Shown here piece by piece: positions 1 through 6,291 of a stretch of 6,563 nucleotides of DNA. The notes under the pieces are model-generated. The model saw nothing but the letters and a program-made list of their open reading frames with translations. It did not search any database and was not told the origin of the DNA. The DNA is from Thermotogae bacterium (GTDB lineage Bacteria > Thermotogota > Thermotogae > Thermotogales > DSM-5069). The position numbers and the translations under genes are program-made. The stretch spans positions 1 through 6,563 of the forward strand of contig QNAO01000052.1 in NCBI GenBank assembly GCA_003641785.1, read 5' to 3'. Position 1 is the stretch's first letter. Each line of letters begins with the position of its first letter.

Positions 1-1512
1 CAGAAGGGCGGTATGTTCACCTTTTCTGAGAATTTCCCATTTGAAAGGGTCTATGAGTTTAGATGATCTCCACAAACTGCTTTTGTCAATGAATTGGCTG
101 TCTTTCGGATATCTTATAGCCACGACTCCTTCTACTTTGTCAACGACCGATTTCAGTATGGAAACGAGTTCTGATATGTCAGATGGGGCGAATATCTTGC
201 TTTTGGGAATGGATCTGAAGAAAGCTATGTCGAATACGCCATGGTGTGTCGGTCCGTCTTCACCAACGAGTCCTGCGCGATCAACAGCAAAGATGACACT
301 CAAATCCTGGAGAGCAACGTCGTGGATTATTTGATCATATGCTCTTTGGAGGAAAGTGGAGTAAACAGCGACAATTGGTCGGAATCCCATAGAAGCAAGG
401 CCAGCCGCATAGGTGACACAAGACTGCTCTGTAATACCTAAGTCTAAGAATCGCTCCGGAAATATTCTTGAAAAGTCTCTCAAACCTGTTCCTTCTGCCA
501 TAGCAGCCGTTATTGCAAAGATTTTCTCATTTTTCTGAGCCAGTCTGACCATTGCATTTCCAAACGCTTCGCTGTAGGAAACTTTGTCTAAACTACCAAC
601 AGTCTGTCCTGTTTTCACATGAAATATCGGTGCACTGTGAAACAGTACCGCATCCTTTTCCGACGGTTCATAGCCTTTTCCTTTGACGGTGTAAACGTGC
701 ACTACGCAGGGATGATCATAGGTTTTCACTCCGTTTAATATCTTGACAAGCGTTTCAATATCGTGACCGTCCAATGGTCCTATGTGTTTCAGACCAAGAG
801 CTTCAAAGAAATCAGTGCCGGAAAGCATATTTTTGAAGCCATCCCGTATTTTTTTGAGTTCTTCTTCGATCGTTTTCCCAGTGTTCGAAACTTCGAGGAC
901 ACCTTTTACAACCTCCTTAAGTCGTGTGTAAGCACCACTAACGCGTAAGCTCGAAAGCGTTTTTGACAGAGCACCCACGTTTGAGGATATGGCCATTCCA
1001 TTGTCATTGAGAATGATCTTCAGCTTTGAATCCTGTTCCTTGATTTGGTTCAAGCTTTCCAGTATTTCTCCGTTTGTTAAAGCCCCATCGCCGAGGATTA
1101 CCACAACATTTCGACGCTTGTTCTCCAATTTGAGGGCTCTCTCTATACCAAGCGCGGCGGCAATGGATGTTCCAACATGACCTGCTCCAAACCAATCAGT
1201 GGGGCTCTCCGATCTATTTGTGTATCCAGAGACACCGCCGAATTTTCGTAGGGAATTAAACTCCTTCCAACGACCAGTTACGAGCTTGTGCGTGTATGAT
1301 TGGTGAGAAGTATCCCAGATTACCACATCCTTTCTGGGATCGAACACTTTGTACAGTGCGAGCGTCAGTTCTACAACACCAAGATTTGATGCTAAGTGTC
1401 CTCCATTTTTAGAGACAACTTCTATTATCCGAGCTCTGATCGTTTGGGCGATATTTTTGAGATCAGATAGACTGGCTCTTCTTATATCATCAAGACTGAT
1501 CATTTTCAACAT
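1..1512 (-). CDS. dxs: 1-deoxy-D-xylulose-5-phosphate synthase (partial, C-terminus off the left edge)
   Basis: This thiamine-diphosphate enzyme condenses pyruvate with glyceraldehyde 3-phosphate to give DXP and CO2, the entry step of the MEP isoprenoid pathway, in the cytoplasm. The minus strand reads openly for 504 codons with no stop. Visible motifs, numbered from the start at 1512, are GGHLASN (His39), WDTSHQSYTHK (His70), the ThDP/Mg motif GDGAL at 141-145 followed by NDNG about 28 residues later, GITEQ with the proton-relay Glu362, STFLQRAYDQ (Arg390) and DGPTHHG (His423). The family is usually about 610-640 residues, so roughly 100 residues of the C-terminal transketolase-like domain are missing beyond the edge. 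The ATG at 1512 has AGGGA five nt upstream. An in-frame ATG at 1503 fits the usual N-terminal length equally well. The start overlaps xseB by 23 nt, making this the promoter-distal gene of the exonuclease VII operon. ITEQS in place of AEQH seems a lineage trait. The position after GDGALTNG is Glu where Met is usual. Confidence 0.96.
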   Translation of the reverse strand, partial: MLKMISLDDIRRASLSDLKNIAQTIRARIIEVVSKNGGHLASNLGVVELTLALYKVFDPRKDVVIWDTSHQSYTHKLVTGRWKEFNSLRKFGGVSGYTNRSESPTDWFGAGHVGTSIAAALGIERALKLENKRRNVVVILGDGALTNGEILESLNQIKEQDSKLKIILNDNGMAISSNVGALSKTLSSLRVSGAYTRLKEVVKGVLEVSNTGKTIEEELKKIRDGFKNMLSGTDFFEALGLKHIGPLDGHDIETLVKILNGVKTYDHPCVVHVYTVKGKGYEPSEKDAVLFHSAPIFHVKTGQTVGSLDKVSYSEAFGNAMVRLAQKNEKIFAITAAMAEGTGLRDFSRIFPERFLDLGITEQSCVTYAAGLASMGFRPIVAVYSTFLQRAYDQIIHDVALQDLSVIFAVDRAGLVGEDGPTHHGVFDIAFFRSIPKSKIFAPSDISELVSILKSVVDKVEGVVAIRYPKDSQFIDKSSLWRSSKLIDPFKWEILRKGEHTALL

Positions 1513-1708
1513 CTTCTTCCCTGAGTTCAGCATACACATCACGCACTGCGACTTCAAGGTTTTTCAGTGTGTTTTGTACATCTTTGTACAATGTAACTCC
1601 CCTTTTAAACAGCTCGAAGGCATCCTCAACGGATATCTGTGAAGTTTCTAACTGTGAGATAATTTCTTCTAATTCTCTGAGAGCTTCAGTTATTTTCTTC
1701 TTTTTCAT
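1490..1708 (-). CDS. xseB: Exodeoxyribonuclease VII small subunit
   Basis: The 72-residue protein is predicted to be the small subunit of exonuclease VII, several copies of which coat the long helical part of XseA to form the active complex that degrades single-stranded DNA from both ends to short oligonucleotides. The N-terminal half (about residues 6-45) carries the family pattern: ITEALRELEEIISQLE, then a short turn, then SVEDAFELFKRGVTLYKD. The acidic tail EELREEDVEND-like end is less conserved. Its length matches the usual 60-85 residues. An AGGTGA ribosome site at 1718-1723 lies nine nt before the ATG. The gene starts inside the last 23 nt of xseA and ends 23 nt inside the dxs start, so its translation is probably coupled to both. 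Position directly after xseA supports the call strongly. Confidence 0.95.
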   Translation of the reverse strand: MKKKKITEALRELEEIISQLETSQISVEDAFELFKRGVTLYKDVQNTLKNLEVAVRDVYAELREEDVENDQS

Positions 1709-2882
1709 TCAAGACCATCACCTTTCTGATTCCATCTACGAAAACCAGGGTCAAAATATCTCCGGGGAGGACCTGATCTTTTTTTGTAATCCTCGATCCA
1801 TTCTTCTTAACGAGGGCATACCCCCTTTTCAAAGGTTTTTTGGGATCAAGCTCCAGGAGTCTGGACGCAAAGATTTCTGCTTTTGAATTGTATCGCTCAA
1901 AGATGGTCTTCATGACTCTGATGAGATTTTCGAAATCTGTGCGCGCCCTAATCTTTTCCTCGCGAAGATATCTCTCAGAAAACCTTGTTACCAACTGGAT
2001 GTGGGATCTCATCTGTTTATGAGTAGAAGCCACTTGATCTTGAATCCAGAAGTAGTGTTGCTCAAGTGATTCGTAAAAATCGTTCATTATTTCCTTTATA
2101 TCTGGGACAACCATTTGGGCAGCCGCTGTTGGAGTATGAGCAGCGTAATCTGCGGTTAAGTCTGCGAGCACCGTGTCAATTTGGTGACCAATGCCTGTCA
2201 CAACGGGGTGTCGTACATTGAAAAGGGCTCTAACAACATCCTCGTCGTTGAATATCCAGAGATCATCTGTTGATCCTCCACCTCTTGAGAGAATCACAAC
2301 ATCGAGATCTTCGGTATCGTTGACGTCTTTTAAGGCTTTGATCAATGCACGTTTAGCGCTCTCTCCTTGGACTCCTGTGTGGTAAAGCTGAACCTCCGCA
2401 ATTGGATAGCGATCTTGCAAGGTCTTGATGATGTCCTGAAATGCGGCAGATGTACGAGATGCGACCACGCCGATCTTTGAGGGGAATTTCGGTAGTGGTC
2501 TCTTTGGACGACTGAATAGACCTTCTTTGAGAAGTGCTTCGTACGTCTGACGCAATTTTAGAAACATGACGCCTCTCTGAGAAAGAGATTTCACCTTGCG
2601 ACAGATGAAGCGATAGATCCCTCTTGGGGCATAGAGTTTCACACTTCCCCAAGCCTGTATCATTTGTCCATCGGTGAGGCGTATTCCACGATTTTCCCCT
2701 CCGAAGATCACACATCCTATTGCTGCGGATTCATCTCTAAGGTAAAAGAAGATATGTCCATTTCTTGATTTACTATCTAAAACTTCTCCGGCTATCGCGA
2801 TGTTTGTGAGATAAGGATCTGTATTCAGAAGCTGTTCTATGTAGAAGGTAACCTCAGAAACCGAGTAAACTTTTTCTTCCAT
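1686..2882 (-). CDS. xseA: Exodeoxyribonuclease VII large subunit
   Basis: The 398-residue catalytic subunit of exonuclease VII hydrolyses single-stranded DNA processively and in E. coli participates in mismatch repair and clearance of damaged DNA. An N-terminal OB-fold for ssDNA binding covers about residues 3-100. The catalytic core follows, with ASRTSAAFQD (141-150), LSRGGGSTDDLW (198-209), GIGHQID (230-236) and HTPTAAA (249-255). A long helical stretch (about 262-345) should bind XseB, and a C-terminal segment contains RGYALV (353-358). The family consensus has HETD where this protein has HQID. The reading frame stays open upstream to 2936, but the ATG at 2882 begins with the usual family N-terminus and has GGAGA nine nt upstream (2892-2896), so I use it. 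It overlaps the MutS-like gene by 29 nt and xseB by 23 nt. Confidence 0.96.
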   Translation of the reverse strand: MEEKVYSVSEVTFYIEQLLNTDPYLTNIAIAGEVLDSKSRNGHIFFYLRDESAAIGCVIFGGENRGIRLTDGQMIQAWGSVKLYAPRGIYRFICRKVKSLSQRGVMFLKLRQTYEALLKEGLFSRPKRPLPKFPSKIGVVASRTSAAFQDIIKTLQDRYPIAEVQLYHTGVQGESAKRALIKALKDVNDTEDLDVVILSRGGGSTDDLWIFNDEDVVRALFNVRHPVVTGIGHQIDTVLADLTADYAAHTPTAAAQMVVPDIKEIMNDFYESLEQHYFWIQDQVASTHKQMRSHIQLVTRFSERYLREEKIRARTDFENLIRVMKTIFERYNSKAEIFASRLLELDPKKPLKRGYALVKKNGSRITKKDQVLPGDILTLVFVDGIRKVMVLNEKEENN

Positions 2883-4383
2883 CGTTCTTGCTCTCCACGT
2901 ACTCCCTTGCTCTTTCGACGATCTCTTGAGGCACACCTATCTTTGATGCCAACATTAGAGCAAGTGAGGAACATTTCATCTTACCTTTCTCCACTTTGTA
3001 GTCTATCATCTCGTGTGGATCTGAAGCATCTATATTTTTCAGTTTTCCGCACATCAGAACATTATTGCCGAAATTCAGAACACCTGGATAATGTGTTGTG
3101 AAAAGGACGACGTCGCTTGATTCTGAGAAGTACTGAATGACAGCCGCTGCCAAGGCTTCTCCTTCAATGGGATTGGTTCCTGATGCAAATTCGTCCATCA
3201 AGATCAGCTTTGCGCCATCAATGCGCATGGAGGACACCAGCTCATTCATTTCTGTTGCAAATGAGCTTAGTCCAGATGAATCGCCTTTATCTATGTACCT
3301 TATGCAGCGAAAGGGAATAGTTTCGAACTCCTGAGCGGGCACTGGAAAGCCCATTAACGTGAGAGAGATCAACAGACCAACAGTTCGCAAGAAAGATGTT
3401 TTTCCTCCCATGTTTGGTCCATAGAGTACATTTGTCCCTCTTCTCAAAGAAGCAGTAACAGGAACATAAGTATAGTGATGTTCCTCACAATAGTTCTGAA
3501 TGGGAGGGAATCTGCCGTCTTCTACTGAAATAACCTGACTTATTCTGGGAATGCAACAGTGGAGTGCGAAATACATGTCGTATCTTGATATATCGAGATC
3601 GATTCGTTCTACAACCTTTTCGCAGAGTTTGAGAATATCAATATTCTTGTTAGTGAGCGTTATTAGATCTTTCAGACATGCCTTCTCAATGTTCTTCATT
3701 TTTGATTCAAGATTTAGTAGTTCTTCTTTCAAATTCAATATTTCTCTACTTGGGCGTGGTTTCATCAGAAATCTATCGGCCGTTTCATCGACCAACTCCA
3801 CAAGACCACTGTTCAACAGCTCTTCTCCCATTATTCTGGGGCATACGAATTCATCTTGATGAGGCAATTTAATAGAATATAGGTTCTCGATACGTGCACG
3901 TAATTTTTCATATTCTCGGGAAATTTCTTTAGTAAGAGAAGTGTGCTTTCTTTGAAGTTGCAGCATTTCTGGATCTCGAATGGAAAATCCCACAGAGTTT
4001 CCGGTTCTTCGAATAAGCTCTGTGTACATTTCTGAGAAGTCAGGAAAGTTCCATACTGCACTGTGATCTTTGGATATTTCGTGGAGAATGTACAAGAAGC
4101 GCTTGAGTTTGGCAAAGTCTCCAACAGTTTGAAAACCATTTCTCACAGGTTCTGATATATCACCGATTTTCGACAGAAAGGCTCTTATACGTTCAATTTG
4201 CCTTCGGTCGATTTCAAGCACCTTTTTTGTAGTGCTCCAATGAGAGTTGAAGCTGAGTGTGTCCTTTATGATAAATTCATATTTTAGTATTTTTTTTTGA
4301 CCGTATGTTGTTCTCGGAAGAAAAGGTGAAAGAACCTTGTTGATTGCTATAAAATCTCTTGTCTTTTCATTCAGTGTTTCCAC
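2854..4383 (-). CDS. MutS-family ATPase, stand-alone form without recognition or Smr domain
   Basis: About 509 residues. The C-terminal third is a clear MutS-type ABC ATPase: Walker A GPNMGGKT at 322-329, SSFATEMNEL (the MutS STF-x-x-EM motif), Walker B LILMDEFASGTNP with Asp397-Glu398, and the switch TTHY with His431. A terminal ...SLALMLASKIGVP..IVERAREYVE segment matches the end of MutS ATPase domains (gene product ends SLLGF). Residues about 60-300 are helical and charged, like the MutS core, lever and clamp. No mismatch-recognition domain with a Phe-X-Glu motif is visible at the N-terminus, and no Smr nuclease domain at the C-terminus. MutS1 is usually about 800 residues and MutS2 about 750. 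The frame is open to a TTG at 4440, but I prefer the GTG at 4381-4383 because a G-rich ribosome site (GGGGGT, about eight nt upstream) precedes it and it avoids overlap with the divergent gene. It heads the operon with exonuclease VII. A role in DNA repair or recombination is inferred. It could also be a MutS-fold ATPase acting as an enzyme reactivase (KamC type). Confidence 0.85.
   Translation of the reverse strand: METLNEKTRDFIAINKVLSPFLPRTTYGQKKILKYEFIIKDTLSFNSHWSTTKKVLEIDRRQIERIRAFLSKIGDISEPVRNGFQTVGDFAKLKRFLYILHEISKDHSAVWNFPDFSEMYTELIRRTGNSVGFSIRDPEMLQLQRKHTSLTKEISREYEKLRARIENLYSIKLPHQDEFVCPRIMGEELLNSGLVELVDETADRFLMKPRPSREILNLKEELLNLESKMKNIEKACLKDLITLTNKNIDILKLCEKVVERIDLDISRYDMYFALHCCIPRISQVISVEDGRFPPIQNYCEEHHYTYVPVTASLRRGTNVLYGPNMGGKTSFLRTVGLLISLTLMGFPVPAQEFETIPFRCIRYIDKGDSSGLSSFATEMNELVSSMRIDGAKLILMDEFASGTNPIEGEALAAAVIQYFSESSDVVLFTTHYPGVLNFGNNVLMCGKLKNIDASDPHEMIDYKVEKGKMKCSSLALMLASKIGVPQEIVERAREYVESKNDGRKSLLGF
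2892..2896 (-). promoter_or_regulatory. Ribosome binding site of xseA
   Basis: GGAGA on the minus strand, nine nt before the ATG at 2882 and inside the 3' end of the upstream MutS-like gene. It decides the xseA start over the longer open frame that extends to 2936. Confidence 0.6.
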
Positions 4384-4431
4384 GCAAAATACCCCCACTG
4401 TGATAACATATTTTGGAAAGGAGGAAAGTGA
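4384..4431. promoter_or_regulatory. Divergent intergenic region with probable promoters
   Basis: These 48 bases separate the starts of the minus-strand operon and the plus-strand operon and are the only non-coding gap in the window that could hold transcription start signals for both. On the plus strand TGTGATAAC (4399-4407) reads as an extended -10 (TG-N-GATAAC, four of six matches to TATAAT), which would start RNA just upstream of the ribosome site. No convincing -35 is present. On the minus strand an AT-rich stretch (TATGTTAT, about 4402-4409) could serve as a -10, also with a weak -35. Promoter elements may extend into either coding region. The assignment rests on position more than on box quality. 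Confidence 0.4.
4417..4424 (+). promoter_or_regulatory. Strong ribosome binding site for the GTG start at 4432
   Basis: AAAGGAGG, an essentially perfect anti-Shine-Dalgarno match, seven nt before GTG. It fixes the start of the downstream membrane-anchored protein despite the non-ATG codon. Confidence 0.8.
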
Positions 4432-5013
4432 GTGAATCAAAAAACCATTTTTTACATTCTCGTAGCGTTCGTTGTTTTCTTCGTGGTAACGCAGCTTTTC
4501 ATGAGCTTTGGAAGGAAACCTCCCTTCGAAATAGTATACTACAGGAGCAGAATGGAGTATGATTACGATGGATCTGCGACTTTCACCGCCACTGCCGGGC
4601 TGTATTTCAAAGACAAGCAGAAAGAGGAAGAGTACAAGAAGCAGTACGCTGAAAACTCAACCGGGACATTTCAAGAGTATTTCGATCAAGTCAGCGAAAA
4701 AGTTGGCAGAGAGATATCGGTAATATCCATGAATTCCACCATTTCGAGCAGATCAGGAATTCTTGAAGTGATTGAAACAGCGCGGCTCTCAAATATCGCA
4801 ACAGTTCAAGATGGTTTAGTCGACACCTCGTTAAAGGACATCTCCATATACTCTGTTAAGGATTCTGAAGTTACCATGGCTCTTCCAAGAAACGCCATTG
4901 TCATTTCAGCGCAGCCTACGCCAACCAAGGTTGTTGAGAATCAGCTTTACTGGTATCCACGGGAAGAAAGCATGGCATTTCCGGCCGTTAGCTTCAAGAA
5001 AGGGGAAGATTGA
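4432..5013 (+). CDS. Uncharacterised membrane-anchored protein
   Basis: A 193-residue protein that I do not recognise as a named family with certainty. It starts at GTG behind a perfect AAAGGAGG. Residues about 5-26 form one hydrophobic helix (FYILVAFVVFFVVTQLF core) with a positively charged NQK before it and GRK after it. There is no signal-peptidase or lipobox motif, so it is best read as a bitopic protein. The topology is ambiguous by the positive-inside rule. The remaining ~165 residues are polar and look like a mixed alpha/beta domain: Y/F-rich beta segments (EIVYYRSRMEYDYDGSATF), a charged helix (KDKQKEEEYKKQYAE), then alternating beta-like stretches and a hydrophobic run ALPRNAIVISAQP, ending in a charged tail. 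It has no cysteines and no visible catalytic motif. It leads a tight operon with the sirtuin gene one nt downstream. It is probably a lineage-restricted Thermotogales family, and its function is unknown. Confidence 0.85.
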   Translation: MNQKTIFYILVAFVVFFVVTQLFMSFGRKPPFEIVYYRSRMEYDYDGSATFTATAGLYFKDKQKEEEYKKQYAENSTGTFQEYFDQVSEKVGREISVISMNSTISSRSGILEVIETARLSNIATVQDGLVDTSLKDISIYSVKDSEVTMALPRNAIVISAQPTPTKVVENQLYWYPREESMAFPAVSFKKGED

Positions 5014-5014
5014 T

Positions 5015-5749
5015 ATGATTGAGCGCTTCAGAGAACTGTTTTCAGTTTCCTCAAAAATTGTGATTCTTACAGGAGCTGGCGTGAGCACTGACAGCGGGAT
5101 TCCAGACTTTAGAGGACCTGATGGGCTGTATAAGAAATACTCACAGAATATCTTTGATATACAGTTCTTTAAAAAAAACACAGAGGCCTTTTACAAGTTC
5201 GCAAGAGAATGCTTGATACCTATGGCTAAAGCTCAAAGCAATGTGATTCACCGCTTGATTGCGAAAATGGAGACGACGGGCAAAGTTCTTGGTGTCATAA
5301 CTCAAAATATCGATGGACTTCATCAAAAAGCTGGAAGTAAAAACGTTATTGAGATTCACGGATCGGTTAACAGGTATTACTGCATGAGTTGCCACAGAAA
5401 CTTCACGGTTAATCATGTGTCTCAAATGCTTGAAGAGACAAGTATTCCAACATGTCCTTGCGGGGGAGTAATACGTCCCGACATAGTGTTCTTCGGAGAA
5501 CCTCTCGGGGAGCGAGAAATTCGTGAAGCTCAGGAATTGTCGGTAGTTGCAGATTTAATGATTGTTTTTGGGAGTTCTCTTGTGGTTTACCCCGCAGCTT
5601 ATCTTCCTGTGCTGACTCTTCGCAACGGAGGAAAATTGATTATAGTCAACAAAGGGGAAACTGGCCTTGACGACATTGCTGACTTGAAGATAGACACGAA
5701 CCTTTCAGAGTTTTCCAAAAAGATGATGAGTGCTGGAGGCATTTTTTGA
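5015..5749 (+). CDS. cobB: Sir2-family NAD-dependent protein deacylase
   Basis: A 244-residue cytoplasmic sirtuin that removes acetyl (or other acyl) groups from lysines using NAD+, giving nicotinamide and O-acyl-ADP-ribose. In order: the NAD-binding GAGVSTDSGIPDFRG (20-34), TQNIDGLHQKAG (96-107), catalytic His115 in IEIHGS, a structural zinc module with Cys123-X2-Cys126 and Cys147-X-Cys149, RPDIVFFGE (154-162), FGSSLVVYPAA and the NAD-contacting IIVNKGET. Length and motifs match the T. maritima Sir2 type closely. The second cysteine pair is CPC rather than the frequent C-X2-C. The frame is open upstream, but the ATG at 5015 is one nt after the previous stop, has AGGGGA eight nt upstream, and gives the standard N-terminus. 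It overlaps the next gene by one nt (TGATG). Residues that mark desuccinylase sirtuins are not evident, so deacetylase is the likelier activity. Candidate targets such as acetyl-CoA synthetase are not in the window. Confidence 0.96.
   Translation: MIERFRELFSVSSKIVILTGAGVSTDSGIPDFRGPDGLYKKYSQNIFDIQFFKKNTEAFYKFARECLIPMAKAQSNVIHRLIAKMETTGKVLGVITQNIDGLHQKAGSKNVIEIHGSVNRYYCMSCHRNFTVNHVSQMLEETSIPTCPCGGVIRPDIVFFGEPLGEREIREAQELSVVADLMIVFGSSLVVYPAAYLPVLTLRNGGKLIIVNKGETGLDDIADLKIDTNLSEFSKKMMSAGGIF
5735..5739 (+). promoter_or_regulatory. Ribosome binding site inside the sirtuin 3' end
   Basis: GGAGG nine nt before the ATG at 5749. It chooses that ATG over the in-frame TTG one codon upstream and indicates independent or coupled re-initiation at the TGATG junction. 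Confidence 0.65.
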
Positions 5750-6291
5750 TGGGAGATATCCTTTCGTGGCTGATTCTTTTGTGTACACTCGGAACAGTCG
5801 CATTCACCTGGGGAATGTTTCTGTCTTCGATGAACAGAAATGAAACAAATGGTACTCCACACGAAGATTTTGAAGAGCGAATCGTTGAGCTCATAGGAAG
5901 ATTTCGACATCTTTCTTCTGTGAGATTGCAGATGCTTGACAGGAAAACAGAAGAACTGAGGAAGCTTATCGATGAAGCAAATGCCTTGTATTCTGCGCTT
6001 TCCGTTAAAGAAACAGAGGTGCGGGCTTCTGAGATGAGGCTCAGGCAGGAATCTTCGAAAACTGAAGATTTGCCCTCATCTGATCATCTCAAACAGAGTG
6101 AGCACTCAGAAACTGAAGAACAGGAACAGCAGGTGGAAATGTCGGTTGAAAAGAAAATTATGTTACTCAGTCAGGAAGGAAAAACAGATCAAGAAATAGC
6201 AAAGCTCCTTGGCATGGGAACAGGTGAGGTAAGGCTTATTCTCTCTTTGTTCGCCGGAAAAAACCATTACTCTTCAGATTCAGTTATTTGA
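5749..6291 (+). CDS. Membrane-anchored coiled-coil protein with C-terminal HTH-like domain
   Basis: A 180-residue bitopic protein. Residues about 4-27 are one hydrophobic helix, with almost nothing before it, so the bulk is probably cytoplasmic. Residues about 39-103 are strongly helical and heptad-like (ERIVELIGRF, LQMLDRKTEELRKLIDEA). A Ser/Glu/Gln-rich low-complexity linker covers about 102-130. Residues about 133-168 form a compact helix-turn-helix-like unit (KKIMLLSQEGKTDQEIAKLL followed by GMGTGEVRLILSL). The same layout, an N-terminal anchor, a coiled coil and a short terminal HTH of the pattern GKs-x-x-EIAk-x-LG-x-g-x-GEV-x-LI, occurs in DUF6115/SwrB-like and DUF2802-like proteins, some tied to flagellar assembly. 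That link is by pattern only. The start ATG overlaps the sirtuin stop by one nt, with GGAGG at 5735-5739 nine nt upstream. Its 3' end overlaps the convergent HD-GYP gene by 25 nt. Confidence 0.85.
   Translation: MGDILSWLILLCTLGTVAFTWGMFLSSMNRNETNGTPHEDFEERIVELIGRFRHLSSVRLQMLDRKTEELRKLIDEANALYSALSVKETEVRASEMRLRQESSKTEDLPSSDHLKQSEHSETEEQEQQVEMSVEKKIMLLSQEGKTDQEIAKLLGMGTGEVRLILSLFAGKNHYSSDSVI

Noticed and set aside
1569..1886. A 105-codon plus-strand open frame opposite xseB/xseA
   Set aside because: Its product has no family-like features, there is no good ribosome site, and both strands of the region are explained by the clearly recognised xseA and xseB.
2353..2715. A 120-codon minus-strand open frame inside xseA in another frame
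   Set aside because: It is an out-of-frame reading of conserved xseA sequence, giving a basic, low-complexity product with no recognisable domain.
2883..2936. An 18-residue N-terminal extension of XseA
   Set aside because: The extension does not resemble the family N-terminus, and a ribosome site sits correctly before the ATG at 2882.
3551..3859. A 102-codon plus-strand open frame opposite the MutS-like gene
   Set aside because: The Ser/Phe-rich product is typical of the antisense of a Glu/Lys-rich helical region, so it is a shadow.
4371..4409. A 12-codon minus-strand ORF (ATG at 4409) overlapping the MutS-like start, as a possible leader peptide
   Set aside because: There is no ribosome site before it, no run of regulatory codons and no attenuator-like hairpins after it.
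4898..5014. A 39-residue N-terminal extension of the sirtuin
   Set aside because: It overlaps the upstream gene in another frame, and the standard sirtuin start with a ribosome site is at 5015.
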